Source of the DNA: Stutzerimonas xanthomarina DSM 18231
GTDB taxonomy: Bacteria; Pseudomonadota; Gammaproteobacteria; Pseudomonadales; Pseudomonadaceae
DNA: 64,000 bases
Assembly: GCF_900129835.1 (NCBI RefSeq)
Contig: NZ_FQXA01000003.1
Span: forward strand, 186,001-250,000
Reading direction: 5' to 3'
Shown here: piece after piece, positions 9,651-20,700 of the stretch
Layout: each line of letters begins with the position of its first letter
How positions within the stretch are numbered: the stretch's first letter is position 1
Position numbers and translations under genes: made by a program
Notes under the pieces: model-generated
What the model was told of the DNA's origin: nothing
Databases searched by the model: none
What the model saw: only the letters and a program-made list of their open reading frames with translations

Positions 9651-10742
9651 ATGAACATGTTGAACACGCGCCAGCAAGCGCAGCTGGCTTTCATCGCCAG
9701 CAATGCTGAACTGGAAGTCGGGCACCCGGACGATTGTCCGCTACCGCTGGCAACCCTGGCGAGCACCGATGGCAGCGAAGACTATGTCAGCCGCGTACTC
9801 TCCGGCGGGCTCACAGCGCATGTCTACCGGATCGAGGCGCAGGGCCGGAGCTGGACGCTCAAACGCGCCCGCGAGAGGTGCCTGGTGCAAGGCGCCGACG
9901 GCCAGACCTCCTTTCTCAACGAGGTGCAACGCCGCGCCGAACTGCACGAACTCAAGGCACGGCCGGAGCTGTCTGAACGCCTCAGCGGCATCGTCGATAC
10001 CCGTTACGCAAGCTTTCGCCGCGGCGTGCTGCTATCGCCCTGGATCGACGGTGAGGTGGTCGAGGACTGGAACGAAGCGCGCCTGACAGACCTGTTCGAT
10101 ACCGTCATCAGCCTCGCCTCGCTGGGCCTGTTCGAGTGGGATCTGTGCCCCGGCAACGTGCTCGATGACGGTCGCATCCGCCTGTTCGATTTTGGTTATC
10201 TGTATCGCTTCGATCCGTTACGCGAATTCAACAGCGACGGCCTCGTCTCGCCCGCTTTCCATCCGATCGAGCGTTTCGAAACGCGGCAGTTCTTCGCCTG
10301 GCTGCTCAGCCAGGAACAGCTTGGCGGCAACCGGGCGCTAACTGCCTTTCGCCTGGAAAAGCACATTGCGCTCGATCGATACAGGCACTGGCAGCGCGAT
10401 CTGGCCGGGCGAGGCGCAACCACCTCCGTGCTGGATCGACTCGATGAAATCATCCACAGCTGGCAGACCTCACTCGCGGGCTCAGCCGAAGCGCTGTACC
10501 TGCGCGAAGCCTGGCGCTCGCACCGCCTGGACCTGGCCGACGATCTGAAAGGCCAGACCTGCACGCCCCTCACGCTGCAGCGGCTCGCCTGGTTGCATGA
10601 CATGGTCAGCACCCGCTACGCGGATCTCATGTCCAGTGGCGCCCTGGCCGGCGAAGTCGATCGGCGGCGCGATGCCCTGCTGGACCAGCTGACGCTCGCC
10701 CAAACGCATGCCATGAGGTGGCAGGTCCGGCAATCGTCATGA
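9651..10742 (+). CDS. Protein-kinase-fold (phosphotransferase-like) protein of unknown substrate
   Basis: A 363-residue soluble protein with a recognisable kinase core: a glycine-containing loop followed by a candidate ATP-binding lysine in SWTLKRARE, a catalytic loop WDLCPGN (Asp164, Asn169) and a metal-binding DFG at Asp180 (LFDFGYLYRFD). This is the general layout of aminoglycoside-phosphotransferase/RIO-like kinases, with the HRD histidine replaced by Trp. The C-terminal half is helical and unfamiliar. It sits between malS/thioredoxin and lamB, so a sugar or mal-regulatory role is conceivable but only by position. Substrate is unknown. Confidence 0.7.
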   Translation: MNMLNTRQQAQLAFIASNAELEVGHPDDCPLPLATLASTDGSEDYVSRVLSGGLTAHVYRIEAQGRSWTLKRARERCLVQGADGQTSFLNEVQRRAELHELKARPELSERLSGIVDTRYASFRRGVLLSPWIDGEVVEDWNEARLTDLFDTVISLASLGLFEWDLCPGNVLDDGRIRLFDFGYLYRFDPLREFNSDGLVSPAFHPIERFETRQFFAWLLSQEQLGGNRALTAFRLEKHIALDRYRHWQRDLAGRGATTSVLDRLDEIIHSWQTSLAGSAEALYLREAWRSHRLDLADDLKGQTCTPLTLQRLAWLHDMVSTRYADLMSSGALAGEVDRRRDALLDQLTLAQTHAMRWQVRQSS

Positions 10743-12380
<1,638 letters not shown>

Positions 12381-12461
12381 TCGCCTGAGGTGCGGCAAGG
12401 CGTAGCGGTTGTCTCCTTCCGTATCGCCCGCTGCTATCGGCAGCACTGCATGTTCCGCTCC

Positions 12462-12483
12462 CACCGTTCCGGCGGTGTTTTTT
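12462..12483 (+). terminator. Terminator 1 after lamB
   Basis: Stem CACCG (12462-12466) pairs with CGGTG (12473-12477), followed by six T (12478-12483). The stem is short and lies 82 bp after the lamB stop, just before a second, stronger hairpin. Confidence 0.6.
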
Positions 12484-12484
12484 A

Positions 12485-12514
12485 CCCCGACCGTGGCTGG
12501 TCGGGGTCTTTTTT
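12485..12514 (+). terminator. Terminator 2 between lamB and malM
   Basis: Stem CCCCGACC (12485-12492) pairs perfectly with GGTCGGGG (12499-12506), with a 6-base loop and a T-rich tail (12507-12514). It lies 25 bp before the malM ATG, so malM expression from lamB would need read-through or a local promoter. Confidence 0.8.
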
Positions 12515-12538
12515 CGACTGGCGACTGGAGTTGCCCTT

Positions 12539-13462
12539 ATGAGCTATCTGAAAACTTCCCTGCTTGGCTTGGCCGTTACGCTGGCTGCCGGATGCGGTAG
12601 CGAACCCCTGCGCCGAGTGGATGCGCTGACTCATACACCCGCGCCGCTGGAACAGTCCGCGAGCACTGCCCGCCAGGCACTGGCCAATGCATCGATCTGC
12701 TGCGACACGATCGCTGATTTTCCCTTCCACCCACTTCCCACGAGCTTCAACGGGAACGTGACGCTCGACGCCTCGGCGCCGGCGTATCGCTTTGACAGTG
12801 GCAAGAGTTTCTTTCGCGCCTTTGCATTGCCCAAAGACAGCAAGTCCTTCGAAATCCGCCTCTACAGCCAAGCCGGCAAGACCGTTTTGGCCCCCAGCGT
12901 AATGCTGCTCGACAGCCGCTTGCGGCCCACCCGCATTCTGGATGCGGATGACTTCACCTATGCCCCCGCTTCCGGCCTTAAAGGCGACAGCCTGGACGCG
13001 CGGCTGCGCATTGATCGCACCTACCTGGACAACCCGGGCAACGAGTACTACCTGGTGCTGTATGCAGACGGAGCCCAGCTAGACGGCCAAACGGCGCTTG
13101 AGCACCCGGCCAAGGCCTACGCCAGGGCGCTGGGTAATGAGCCACCGAGCCTGCCGGACCCGGTTGCGCAGCATTCACCTACCGGCGTCGTGAAGATGGT
13201 GCTGATCGAGGACAAGGTCGCCGGCCAGCAGGCCAATACTTATGTGCCTTCCTATAGCATCGGCCGCGAAATGGGTAACGATTTGCCCTCAGTGCCCGCA
13301 CCGGCAGTTCTACCGGAAACCCAGGCGTACTACCGACAGGGTATCGACGCAGCGCTGGCGAGCAAGGATCTGGAGCGCGCGCTGCGCCTGGCCGACGAGG
13401 CTGCGCGGGTCGGCGATGTCAGCGCCAAGGCCTATCTGCTGGAACGCGTCGAGATCAAATAG
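12539..13462 (+). CDS. malM: Maltose operon periplasmic/lipoprotein MalM
   Basis: A 307-residue protein with an N-terminal lipoprotein signal (lipobox LAAGC, Cys19), so probably membrane-anchored rather than free in the periplasm. A MalM-type beta-sandwich region occupies about residues 75-180 (the FRAFALPKDSKSFEIRLYSQ stretch), and the C-terminus is helical. MalM belongs to the mal regulon in enterobacteria, but its function is not established. GGAG precedes the ATG by eight bases. Lying downstream of lamB matches the E. coli lamB-malM order. The internal segment SICCDTIADFPF carries an unusual Cys-Cys pair. Confidence 0.88.
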   Translation: MSYLKTSLLGLAVTLAAGCGSEPLRRVDALTHTPAPLEQSASTARQALANASICCDTIADFPFHPLPTSFNGNVTLDASAPAYRFDSGKSFFRAFALPKDSKSFEIRLYSQAGKTVLAPSVMLLDSRLRPTRILDADDFTYAPASGLKGDSLDARLRIDRTYLDNPGNEYYLVLYADGAQLDGQTALEHPAKAYARALGNEPPSLPDPVAQHSPTGVVKMVLIEDKVAGQQANTYVPSYSIGREMGNDLPSVPAPAVLPETQAYYRQGIDAALASKDLERALRLADEAARVGDVSAKAYLLERVEIK

Positions 13463-13481
13463 AAACCGGGGCGGCCAGCGC

Positions 13482-15359
13482 CTAGCGCCGCTCGCCCCGA
13501 AGCAGGCTGACCTGTGCCCGAAGCTGCTGACGGTTTGCCTCGCTGGCAGCTATAGGCACGCTGGCGACCAACTCCACCTGCGACCAGATCCGTCGGAAGA
13601 AGCCCTTGTCTGGATCGCGACTGAAAAAACTACCCCAGAGCCCACGCAGCGCCATCGGCACCACGGGTACCGGATTCGCCTCGAGGATGCGCTCGACACC
13701 CGCCTTGAACTCGTTGATCTCGCCATCGGTGGTGAGTTTGCCTTCGGGAAAGATGCACACCACTTCGCCATTGCTCAGATAGCGGCTGATGCGCTCGAAC
13801 GCCTTGGTGTAGATCGCTTCGTCTTCATGACGCGCAGCGATGGGCACCGCGCCCGCCGTGCGAAAGATGAAGTTCAATACCGGAATACGGAAGATCTTGT
13901 AGTACATGACGAAGCGCACGGGCCGGCGCACGGCACCTGCGATCAGCAGCGCATCGACAAAGGAAACATGATTGCAGACCAGCACCGCCGGACCCTCCTC
14001 GGGGATCGCGTCGAGCCCCCGATGACGCACCCGGTACATGGAGTGGCCGAGCAGCCACACCAGAAAGCGCATGCTGAACTCCGGCACGATGCTGAAGATG
14101 TAGGCGCTGACCACCACGTTCATCAACGACACCACGAGAAACAGCTGCGGAATCGACAGCTCCGCGACGCTCAACAGCAGGATGGCGACCAGCGCCGATG
14201 CGACCATCAACAGCGCATTGAGGATGTTGTTTGCGGCCACCACCCTCGCCCGCTCATGCTCGGGCGTGCGCGCCTGGATCAATGCGTACAGCGGCACGAT
14301 ATAGAAGCCGCCGAACACACCGATGCCAAGCACCGAGGCAAGAACCCACCAGGCCTGACCGATGCCCAGCAACGCCAGCCAGTCATACGGCATCGCAGAT
14401 TGTGGAAAGCCGCCCGACCACCACCACAACAGCAAGCCGAACAGCGTCAGACCAAAGGAGCCGAACGGCACCAGCCCGATCTCCACCTTGTGGCCGGAGA
14501 GACGTTCGCAGAGCAGCGAGCCAAGAGCGATGCCGACCGAGAAGACCGTGAGGATCAGCGTGACGACAGTTTCGTCGCCATGCAGCAGATCCTTCGAATA
14601 GGCCGGGATCTGGGTCAGGTAGGTCGCGCCAAGAAACCAGAACCAAGAATTGCCAATCAGTGAGCGCGACACCGAAAGGCGCTGCCCCAGCCCCATCCGC
14701 AGGATCGCACCGGTCTGACGAAACAGGTTCCAGTCCATCTCAAGCGACGGCAAGGACGCACCGGTCACAGGCACTGCTCGACTGGCGAGGTAACCGGCAA
14801 CCGCCACCAGCACCACGCTGCCGGCGACCAGTTGAGCGTAGCCTTCGCTGGCCATCATCACGCCAGCGGTGATGGTGCCGGCGAGGATGCCCAAAAAGGT
14901 GCCCATCTCCACCAGCGCGTTGCCGCCGACCAGTTCGTGGTTCTCAAGCAGCTTCGGCAGCACCGAGTATTTGACCGGCCCGAACAGCGCGGACTGCGTC
15001 CCCATGCAGAACAGCACGGTCAGCAGCAACGGCAGGTTGCCCAACAACAAACCGGCCGCACCGCCGAGCATGATGAAAATCTCGCCAGCTTTGATCGCCC
15101 GGATCAGCCGCTCCTTGGCGTACTTCTCGCCCAGCTGGCCGCCCAGCGCCGAGAACAGAAAGAACGGCAGGATGAACAGCAGCGCGCACAGATTGATCAG
15201 CAAGCTGGTGTCGGCATTCGAGCCGATCTTGTAAAGGATCGCCAGAATCAGCGCCTGCTTGAACAGGTTGTCGTTGAAGGCGCCCGATAGTTGCGTCAGA
15301 AAGAACGGCAGGAAGCGCCGCTTGCCGAACAGGGTGAATTGCGAGTGAGGCTTGGTCAT
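13482..15359 (-). CDS. MFS lysophospholipid transporter (LplT-like) fused to PlsC-type acyltransferase
   Basis: A 625-residue protein. Residues about 1-400 form a 10-12-segment MFS transporter starting FLTQLSGAFNDNLFKQA, an LplT-like signature. Residues about 420-620 form a glycerolipid acyltransferase domain with NHVSFVD (NHx4D) and FPEGKLTTDG. Related Aas-type fusions often carry a third acyl-ACP/CoA ligase domain, which is absent here. The likely role is import and reacylation of lysophospholipids at the inner membrane. The ATG at 15357-15359 with GGAAGC upstream is preferred; the frame is open 159 bp upstream with no matching features. Confidence 0.8.
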   Translation of the reverse strand: MTKPHSQFTLFGKRRFLPFFLTQLSGAFNDNLFKQALILAILYKIGSNADTSLLINLCALLFILPFFLFSALGGQLGEKYAKERLIRAIKAGEIFIMLGGAAGLLLGNLPLLLTVLFCMGTQSALFGPVKYSVLPKLLENHELVGGNALVEMGTFLGILAGTITAGVMMASEGYAQLVAGSVVLVAVAGYLASRAVPVTGASLPSLEMDWNLFRQTGAILRMGLGQRLSVSRSLIGNSWFWFLGATYLTQIPAYSKDLLHGDETVVTLILTVFSVGIALGSLLCERLSGHKVEIGLVPFGSFGLTLFGLLLWWWSGGFPQSAMPYDWLALLGIGQAWWVLASVLGIGVFGGFYIVPLYALIQARTPEHERARVVAANNILNALLMVASALVAILLLSVAELSIPQLFLVVSLMNVVVSAYIFSIVPEFSMRFLVWLLGHSMYRVRHRGLDAIPEEGPAVLVCNHVSFVDALLIAGAVRRPVRFVMYYKIFRIPVLNFIFRTAGAVPIAARHEDEAIYTKAFERISRYLSNGEVVCIFPEGKLTTDGEINEFKAGVERILEANPVPVVPMALRGLWGSFFSRDPDKGFFRRIWSQVELVASVPIAASEANRQQLRAQVSLLRGERR

Positions 15360-15456
15360 CGATCCGCTTCCATGGACAAGACGTCGGCTATTTGAGCCTT
15401 TAGGGTCCGGCAAAGGCACAGCACTGCCGTGACCGGATCGCCGACTGGGCAGCCCG

Positions 15457-15783
15457 TCACAGAGGCAACTGCCCGAACGTCCAGCGCAACAGAAAAAAGA
15501 ACAGCAGCCCCCCCGCAATGGTCGCCAGCAGGTTTCGGGTCAAGGCCGCAATCAGGATCGACAGAACACCCGCCATCAGGTAGGCGTTGTGCCAGTCCAG
15601 CGCCCATTCGCCGGCAGGCATCAACATCCCTGGCACTACGATGGCGGTCAGCACCGCGACGGGTACGTAATGCAGCCCCTGCTCCACCAGGCGAGGAAAG
15701 CGCAGGTTGGGCCAGGCGAAGAAGCTATATCGCGTCAGAAAGGTGATCACCAGCATTCCGAGAATCAGCAACCAGGTCTGCAT
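15457..15783 (-). CDS. azlD: AzlD-family small subunit of branched-chain amino acid exporter
   Basis: A 108-residue membrane protein with about four hydrophobic segments and the typical early motif TFLTRYSFFAW. With AzlC it forms a branched-chain amino acid efflux system (the AzlCD/BrnFE family). Its ATG (15781-15783) shares one base with the azlC stop (TGATG arrangement), showing translational coupling. The reading frame extends upstream through azlC without a stop, so the start is set by this coupling and family length. Confidence 0.85.
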   Translation of the reverse strand: MQTWLLILGMLVITFLTRYSFFAWPNLRFPRLVEQGLHYVPVAVLTAIVVPGMLMPAGEWALDWHNAYLMAGVLSILIAALTRNLLATIAGGLLFFFLLRWTFGQLPL

Positions 15784-16496
15784 CAGCAGGTCTCCCCTTG
15801 CAGCTGGCGCTCGGCCCGTCGCTCGAGCCAGACGCCAACGATAATGCCGGCCAGCGCCGCGGCGATCAGGCCGAGCTTGTAGGGCAGCTCCCAGGTCATC
15901 AGCGCGACGGCTGCTGCCACCATCGCCGATGCCACCTGTGGTCGCGTGCGCATCATGGGTACGGCAATGCCGATAAAGGTGGCAATCATCGCGAAGTCCA
16001 GACCCCAGTTGGCAACGTTGGGCACAGCCTGGCCAAAGGCGATGCCGGCCAGCGTCGCCAACTGCCAGCTCAGATACATGGTCAGTGCAGCGCCGAGAAA
16101 GAACCAATGTTTGTGCGGCGAAGCATCGTCTCGGGCATAGCGGTGCTGGATGACGGCGAAGGCTTCATCGGTCAGCCAGAACGCCAGCGGCACCCGCCAA
16201 CGGCTCGGCAGGTGCCGAACGAACGGCTGCATCGAAGCGCTGTAGAGCGCATGCCGCAGATTGACCACGAAGGTGGTGAGCAACACCACCGCTGCACCCA
16301 CGCCACCGGTAATCAGCGTGATGGCGATGAATTGCGCCGAGCCGGCGAACACCAGCGCTGACATACCCATGGCCTGCCAGCCGGACAGCCCGGCACCTAT
16401 CGCCAGCGTTCCGAAAATGATGCCAAAGGGGATGGCGCCAACGATCAGCGGCAGGATATCGCGGCAACCGTGCAAGAACTCTTGCGAGCGGGACAT
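15783..16496 (-). CDS. azlC: AzlC-family branched-chain amino acid exporter large subunit
   Basis: A 237-residue membrane protein. The family start [23 protein letters not shown] is visible near residues 10-32, followed by [10 protein letters not shown] and [12 protein letters not shown], hallmarks of AzlC. Multiple membrane segments follow. The family exports branched-chain amino acids and some analogues. AAGGAG lies seven bases upstream of the ATG. It is coupled to azlD. The 214 bp upstream to the next gene contain no obvious coding sequence. Confidence 0.88.
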   Translation of the reverse strand: MSRSQEFLHGCRDILPLIVGAIPFGIIFGTLAIGAGLSGWQAMGMSALVFAGSAQFIAITLITGGVGAAVVLLTTFVVNLRHALYSASMQPFVRHLPSRWRVPLAFWLTDEAFAVIQHRYARDDASPHKHWFFLGAALTMYLSWQLATLAGIAFGQAVPNVANWGLDFAMIATFIGIAVPMMRTRPQVASAMVAAAVALMTWELPYKLGLIAAALAGIIVGVWLERRAERQLQGETC

Positions 16497-16710
16497 CGGG
16501 GCTCCTTAGCTGTACACCGCAACAAAACGAGCTACGCACCGCCATCGAGGCCGGAGCGTAAGGGAAAGTGAAGACACGCTGATGAGCGCAGACACTGCGT
16601 CCGTGAAGGGGCCCAACATTACCTCAAGTCAAGGCTCTACGGCGACGTCATCTGGCGTGCAGCGGCCAGCGGCTGGACCAGTCGCCTGGGTTGATTAGCC
16701 TCGGCCCGGC

Positions 16711-17277
16711 TCAGCGCGTGCCGGCCTCCAGCAACCGGCTGACGGCCGGCCATTCACGATCGGTGATGCTGTACATCACGGTGTCATCCAGGCGGCCATC
16801 GGCGAGTCGCCGGTGGTTACGCAAGCGCCCTTCGCGCTGTGCACCGAGCTTTTCGATGGCACGCTGCGAGCGCAGGTTGCTTGCGGCAGTTTTCAATTGC
16901 AGGCGCACAAGCTGCCAGTCCTCGAATGCATACCTGAGCAGCAGGTATTTGATCGAGGCGTTGAGGCCGCTGCCATGTTCGGTTTTATCCAGCCAGGTCC
17001 AGCCGAGTTCGGCGGCTGGCAACGCCGGGTTGAAGTCAGCGAAGCGGGTCGTGCCCACGATGCGCTCAGCCACGCGCAAGGTGAAGACTACAGCGCGGCC
17101 GTCATGCTGGTCGGCAAGCGCCTGTCGATACCAATCCGGGCGCAACGGCCCGTTCAGGTAGATCAATTCGTCACGGTTGAGCGTCGCCAGGTCGACAAGG
17201 GCAGGAATATCGGCCTCCACAAGCGGCTCCAGGCGCAGGGCTCCGCGCTGCAGGGTGACCGGACGCGGCATGAACAT
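16711..17277 (-). CDS. GNAT-family N-acetyltransferase (RimJ/RimL-like)
   Basis: A 188-residue cytoplasmic protein with a GNAT fold: LRLEPLVEADIPALVDLA at the N-terminus, a GTTRFADF strand, AELGWTWLD, and the acetyl-CoA-binding helix region NLRSQRAIEKLGAQREG of the RimJ/RimL type. Acceptor unknown. The ATG at 17275-17277 has GGAG eight bases upstream and overlaps the stop of the small ORF upstream (TGATG), suggesting coupling; the longer frame begins at a TTG and is less likely. Confidence 0.8.
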   Translation of the reverse strand: MFMPRPVTLQRGALRLEPLVEADIPALVDLATLNRDELIYLNGPLRPDWYRQALADQHDGRAVVFTLRVAERIVGTTRFADFNPALPAAELGWTWLDKTEHGSGLNASIKYLLLRYAFEDWQLVRLQLKTAASNLRSQRAIEKLGAQREGRLRNHRRLADGRLDDTVMYSITDREWPAVSRLLEAGTR

Positions 17278-17504
17278 CAGGCGTTTCTCCAAGCGTATAA
17301 GGAATGAGGAATGTTTTGATTGCAGGGGCGACAGTAGTTGCCTTCGGCCATGACAACCAGCGCGGTGCGGCCAAACGGGACTGAGCCCGCTCGCATCGGA
17401 TCAACGGCACACATCCAGCGCCGGCCCTGCGAATCGTCAGCTTCGTCATGCAGATCGTCTAGCGCAGTGCTTTTCGCCTGATCCAGTCGTGCGGCGCGGC
17501 TCAT
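17277..17504 (-). CDS. Small hypothetical protein, coupled to the GNAT gene
   Basis: A 75-residue frame with no family I recognise. It contains CRPC near the C-terminus (GNYCRPCNQNIPHSLYAW) and one further Cys at about residue 32, so metal binding is possible but the ligand set is incomplete. The main support is position: its stop overlaps the GNAT start by one base, and the shared ribosome-binding site lies within its end. No clear ribosome-binding site precedes its own ATG; an internal ATG at 17414 would give 45 residues. Moderate to low confidence that it is translated. Confidence 0.4.
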   Translation of the reverse strand: MSRAARLDQAKSTALDDLHDEADDSQGRRWMCAVDPMRAGSVPFGRTALVVMAEGNYCRPCNQNIPHSLYAWRNA

Positions 17505-17785
17505 GCGACCATGGTCGCAACCGCAACACGTCGCCCCGTTTTACTGCGAAACTTTACCCAATCAACTATCAATGAGCGACAGCTTCCAGCCATCCGAAAC
17601 CTGCTGAGTTTGAGCAGCCCAAGCACTCTCCCGGTACGCCCCTCTTATCGGCTGCGCCTGACGCGCATCCACCATAATCAGGCCACCTACCGGCGAACGT
17701 GACCGCTGCCGGCCTGCATGACTCGGCCACTCTGTGGAAATGGCCAGGCTGGAGCCCGCTTTACTTATGTGTTTCTGGAGTTCGC

Positions 17786-20700
17786 ATGTCGTTGTCCGGT
17801 GGGCTGATCGCGCTGGTCGCCTTTGCTTATATGACCGTACTGTTTGCCATCGCCTTCTATGGTGATCGCAACAACACGCCGATGTCGCCACGTATGCGCG
17901 CCTGGGTCTACAGCTTGTCGCTGGCGGTCTACTGCACCAGCTGGACCTTCTTCGGCGCGGTTGGCCAGGCCGCCGAGCAGCTCTGGTCGTTCCTGCCGAT
18001 CTACCTCGGGCCGATACTGCTGATGTTGCTGGCGCCCCATGTGATCCAGAAGATGATCATGATCAGCAAGCAGGAGAACATTACCTCCATCGCTGACTTT
18101 ATCGCCGCCCGCTATGGCAAGTCGCAGTTACTGGCGGTGGTGATCACGCTGATTTGCCTGGTCGGCGTACTGCCCTATATCGCGCTGCAGCTCAAGGGCA
18201 TCGTGCTCGGCGTGAACCTGCTGATCGGCAATCACAGCGAGGCGGCCGCCGGTTCCGGCGCGCAGGACACAGCGCTGATCGTGTCGGTGGTACTGGCGCT
18301 GTTCGCCGTGCTGTTCGGCACGCGCAACCTGGATGTCACCGAGCATCACCGCGGCATGGTACTGGCGATCGCCTTCGAGTCGCTGGTCAAGCTGTTCGCT
18401 TTCATCGCGGTCGGGGTGTTCGTCACGTTCGGCCTGTATAACGGCTTCGGCGACCTCTTCAACCAGGCCTACGATTCCTCGAAGCTGACGGGCTACTGGG
18501 AAGAAACGGTGAACTGGCCGGCAATGCTCGTACAGACCACCGTAGCGCTGATGGCCATCGTCTGCCTGCCGCGGCAGTTCCACGTGACCGTCGTGGAAAA
18601 TATCGAGCCACGCGATTTCCGCCTCGCACGCTGGGTGTTCCCGTTGTATCTGGTGCTGGCTGCGGTGTTTGTCATCCCGATCGCGCTGGCCGGGCAGATG
18701 CTACTGCCGAGCGGTGTCACACCCGACTCCTTCGTGATCAGCCTGCCCTTGGCCGAAGCCCACCCGGCGCTGGCGATGCTGGCCTTCATCGGCGGCGCCT
18801 CGGCGGCGACGGGCATGGTCATCGTCGCCAGCGTGGCGCTGTCGACCATGGTTTCCAACGACATGCTGTTGCCCTGGCTGCTGCGCCGCAAGGAGGCCGA
18901 ACAACCCTTCGAGGTGTTCCGCCACTGGATGCTCTCAGTGCGCCGCATCAGTATCGTCGCCATCCTGCTGCTGGCCTATGTCAGCTACCGCCTGCTCGGT
19001 ACCAGTGCCAGCCTGGCGACCATCGGCCAGATCGCCTTCGCCGCCCTGACCCAGTTGGCGCCCGCAATGGTCGGCGCGTTGTACTGGAAGCAGGCCAACC
19101 GGCGCGGCGTGTTTGCCGGTCTCGCCGCCGGCGCGCTGATTTGGGGCTATACGCTGATTCTGCCGCTGCTCGGCTGGCCGTTGGAGATGTTCCCCGGCCT
19201 GCAGTGGATGTACACAACGCAGTTGCCGTTCAACACCAGTGCGCTGACGCTCGGCGTAACGCTGTCGCTGGTTGGCAATGCGACGCTGTTTTTCTGGGTC
19301 TCGATCCTGTCACAGACCCGCGTCGCCGAGCATTGGCAGGCCAGCCGGTTCATCGGCCAGGAGATACACGCCACGCCCAACGCCCGCCGGCTGCTGGCCG
19401 TGCAGGTCGAGGATCTGCTCCTGCTGGCCTCACGTTTCGTTGGTGCCGAGCGCGCTGAACTCAGCTTCCAGCGCTTCGCCCGGCGCCACGGTCACGACTA
19501 TTCGCCCAAGCAGCAGGCCGACGGCCAGTGGATCGCCCACACCGAGCGCCTGCTCGCTGGCGTCCTGGGTGCCTCCTCGACCCGTGCGGTGGTCAAGGCC
19601 GCCCTGGAAGGTCGCGACATGCAGGTCGACGACGTAGTGCGCATCGTCGGCGAAGCGTCCGAAGTGCTGCAGTTCAACCGTGCATTGCTGCAGGGCGCGA
19701 TCGAGAACATCACTCAAGGCATCAGCGTGATCGACCAGTCGCTGCGGCTGGTGGCGTGGAATCACCGCTATCTGGAAATGTTCGAGTACCCGGACGGACT
19801 GGTCTACATCGGCCGGCCGATCGCCGACATCATCCGCTACAACGCCGAACGTGGACTCTGCGGCCCCGGCGACGCCGATACTCACGTAGCCAAGCGGCTG
19901 TACTGGATGCGCCAGGGCCGCGCGCATACCTCCGAGCGCACCTTTCCCAACGGCCGGGTGGTCGAACTGATCGGCAACCCCATGCCCGGCGGCGGCTTCG
20001 TCATGAGCTTCAGCGACATCACCGCCTACCGCGAGGCCGAACGTGCCCTGAAGGACGCCAACGAAGGGCTCGAGCAGCGGGTCAGCGAGCGCACCCAGGA
20101 GCTGTCGGAGCTGAACAAGGCCCTGACCGCGGCCAAGAGCACCGCTGAAGCGGCCAACCAGTCCAAGACACGTTTCCTTGCTGCGGTAAGCCACGACCTG
20201 ATGCAACCCCTGAACGCGGCACGGCTGTTTTCCGCCGCGCTCTCGCACCAGCACGATGCGTTGCCGGTAGAAGCGCGCGATCTGGTGCGCCATCTGGACA
20301 GCTCGCTGCGCTCCGCCGAGGACCTGATCTCCGATCTGCTCGACATCTCGCGCCTGGAAAATGGCCGCATTACTCCTGACCGCAACCCCTTCCCGCTGGC
20401 GACCCTGTTCGACACCCTGACCACCGAGTTCAGCATGCTCGCCGCCGAACAGGGCGTCGACTTCCGGGTACACGGCAGTCGATTGCGGGTCGACAGCGAC
20501 ATCCGCCTGTTGCGCCGGGTGCTGCAGAACTTCCTCACCAACGCCTTCCGTTACGCCAAGGGTCGCGTAGTGCTGGGCGTACGTCGCCAAGGCTCCTCGT
20601 TGCGTCTCGAGGTGTGGGACCACGGCCCGGGCATCGCCGAGGACAAACTGCGGGTGATCTTCGAGGAATTCAAACGGCTGGACAGCCATCAGACACGCGC

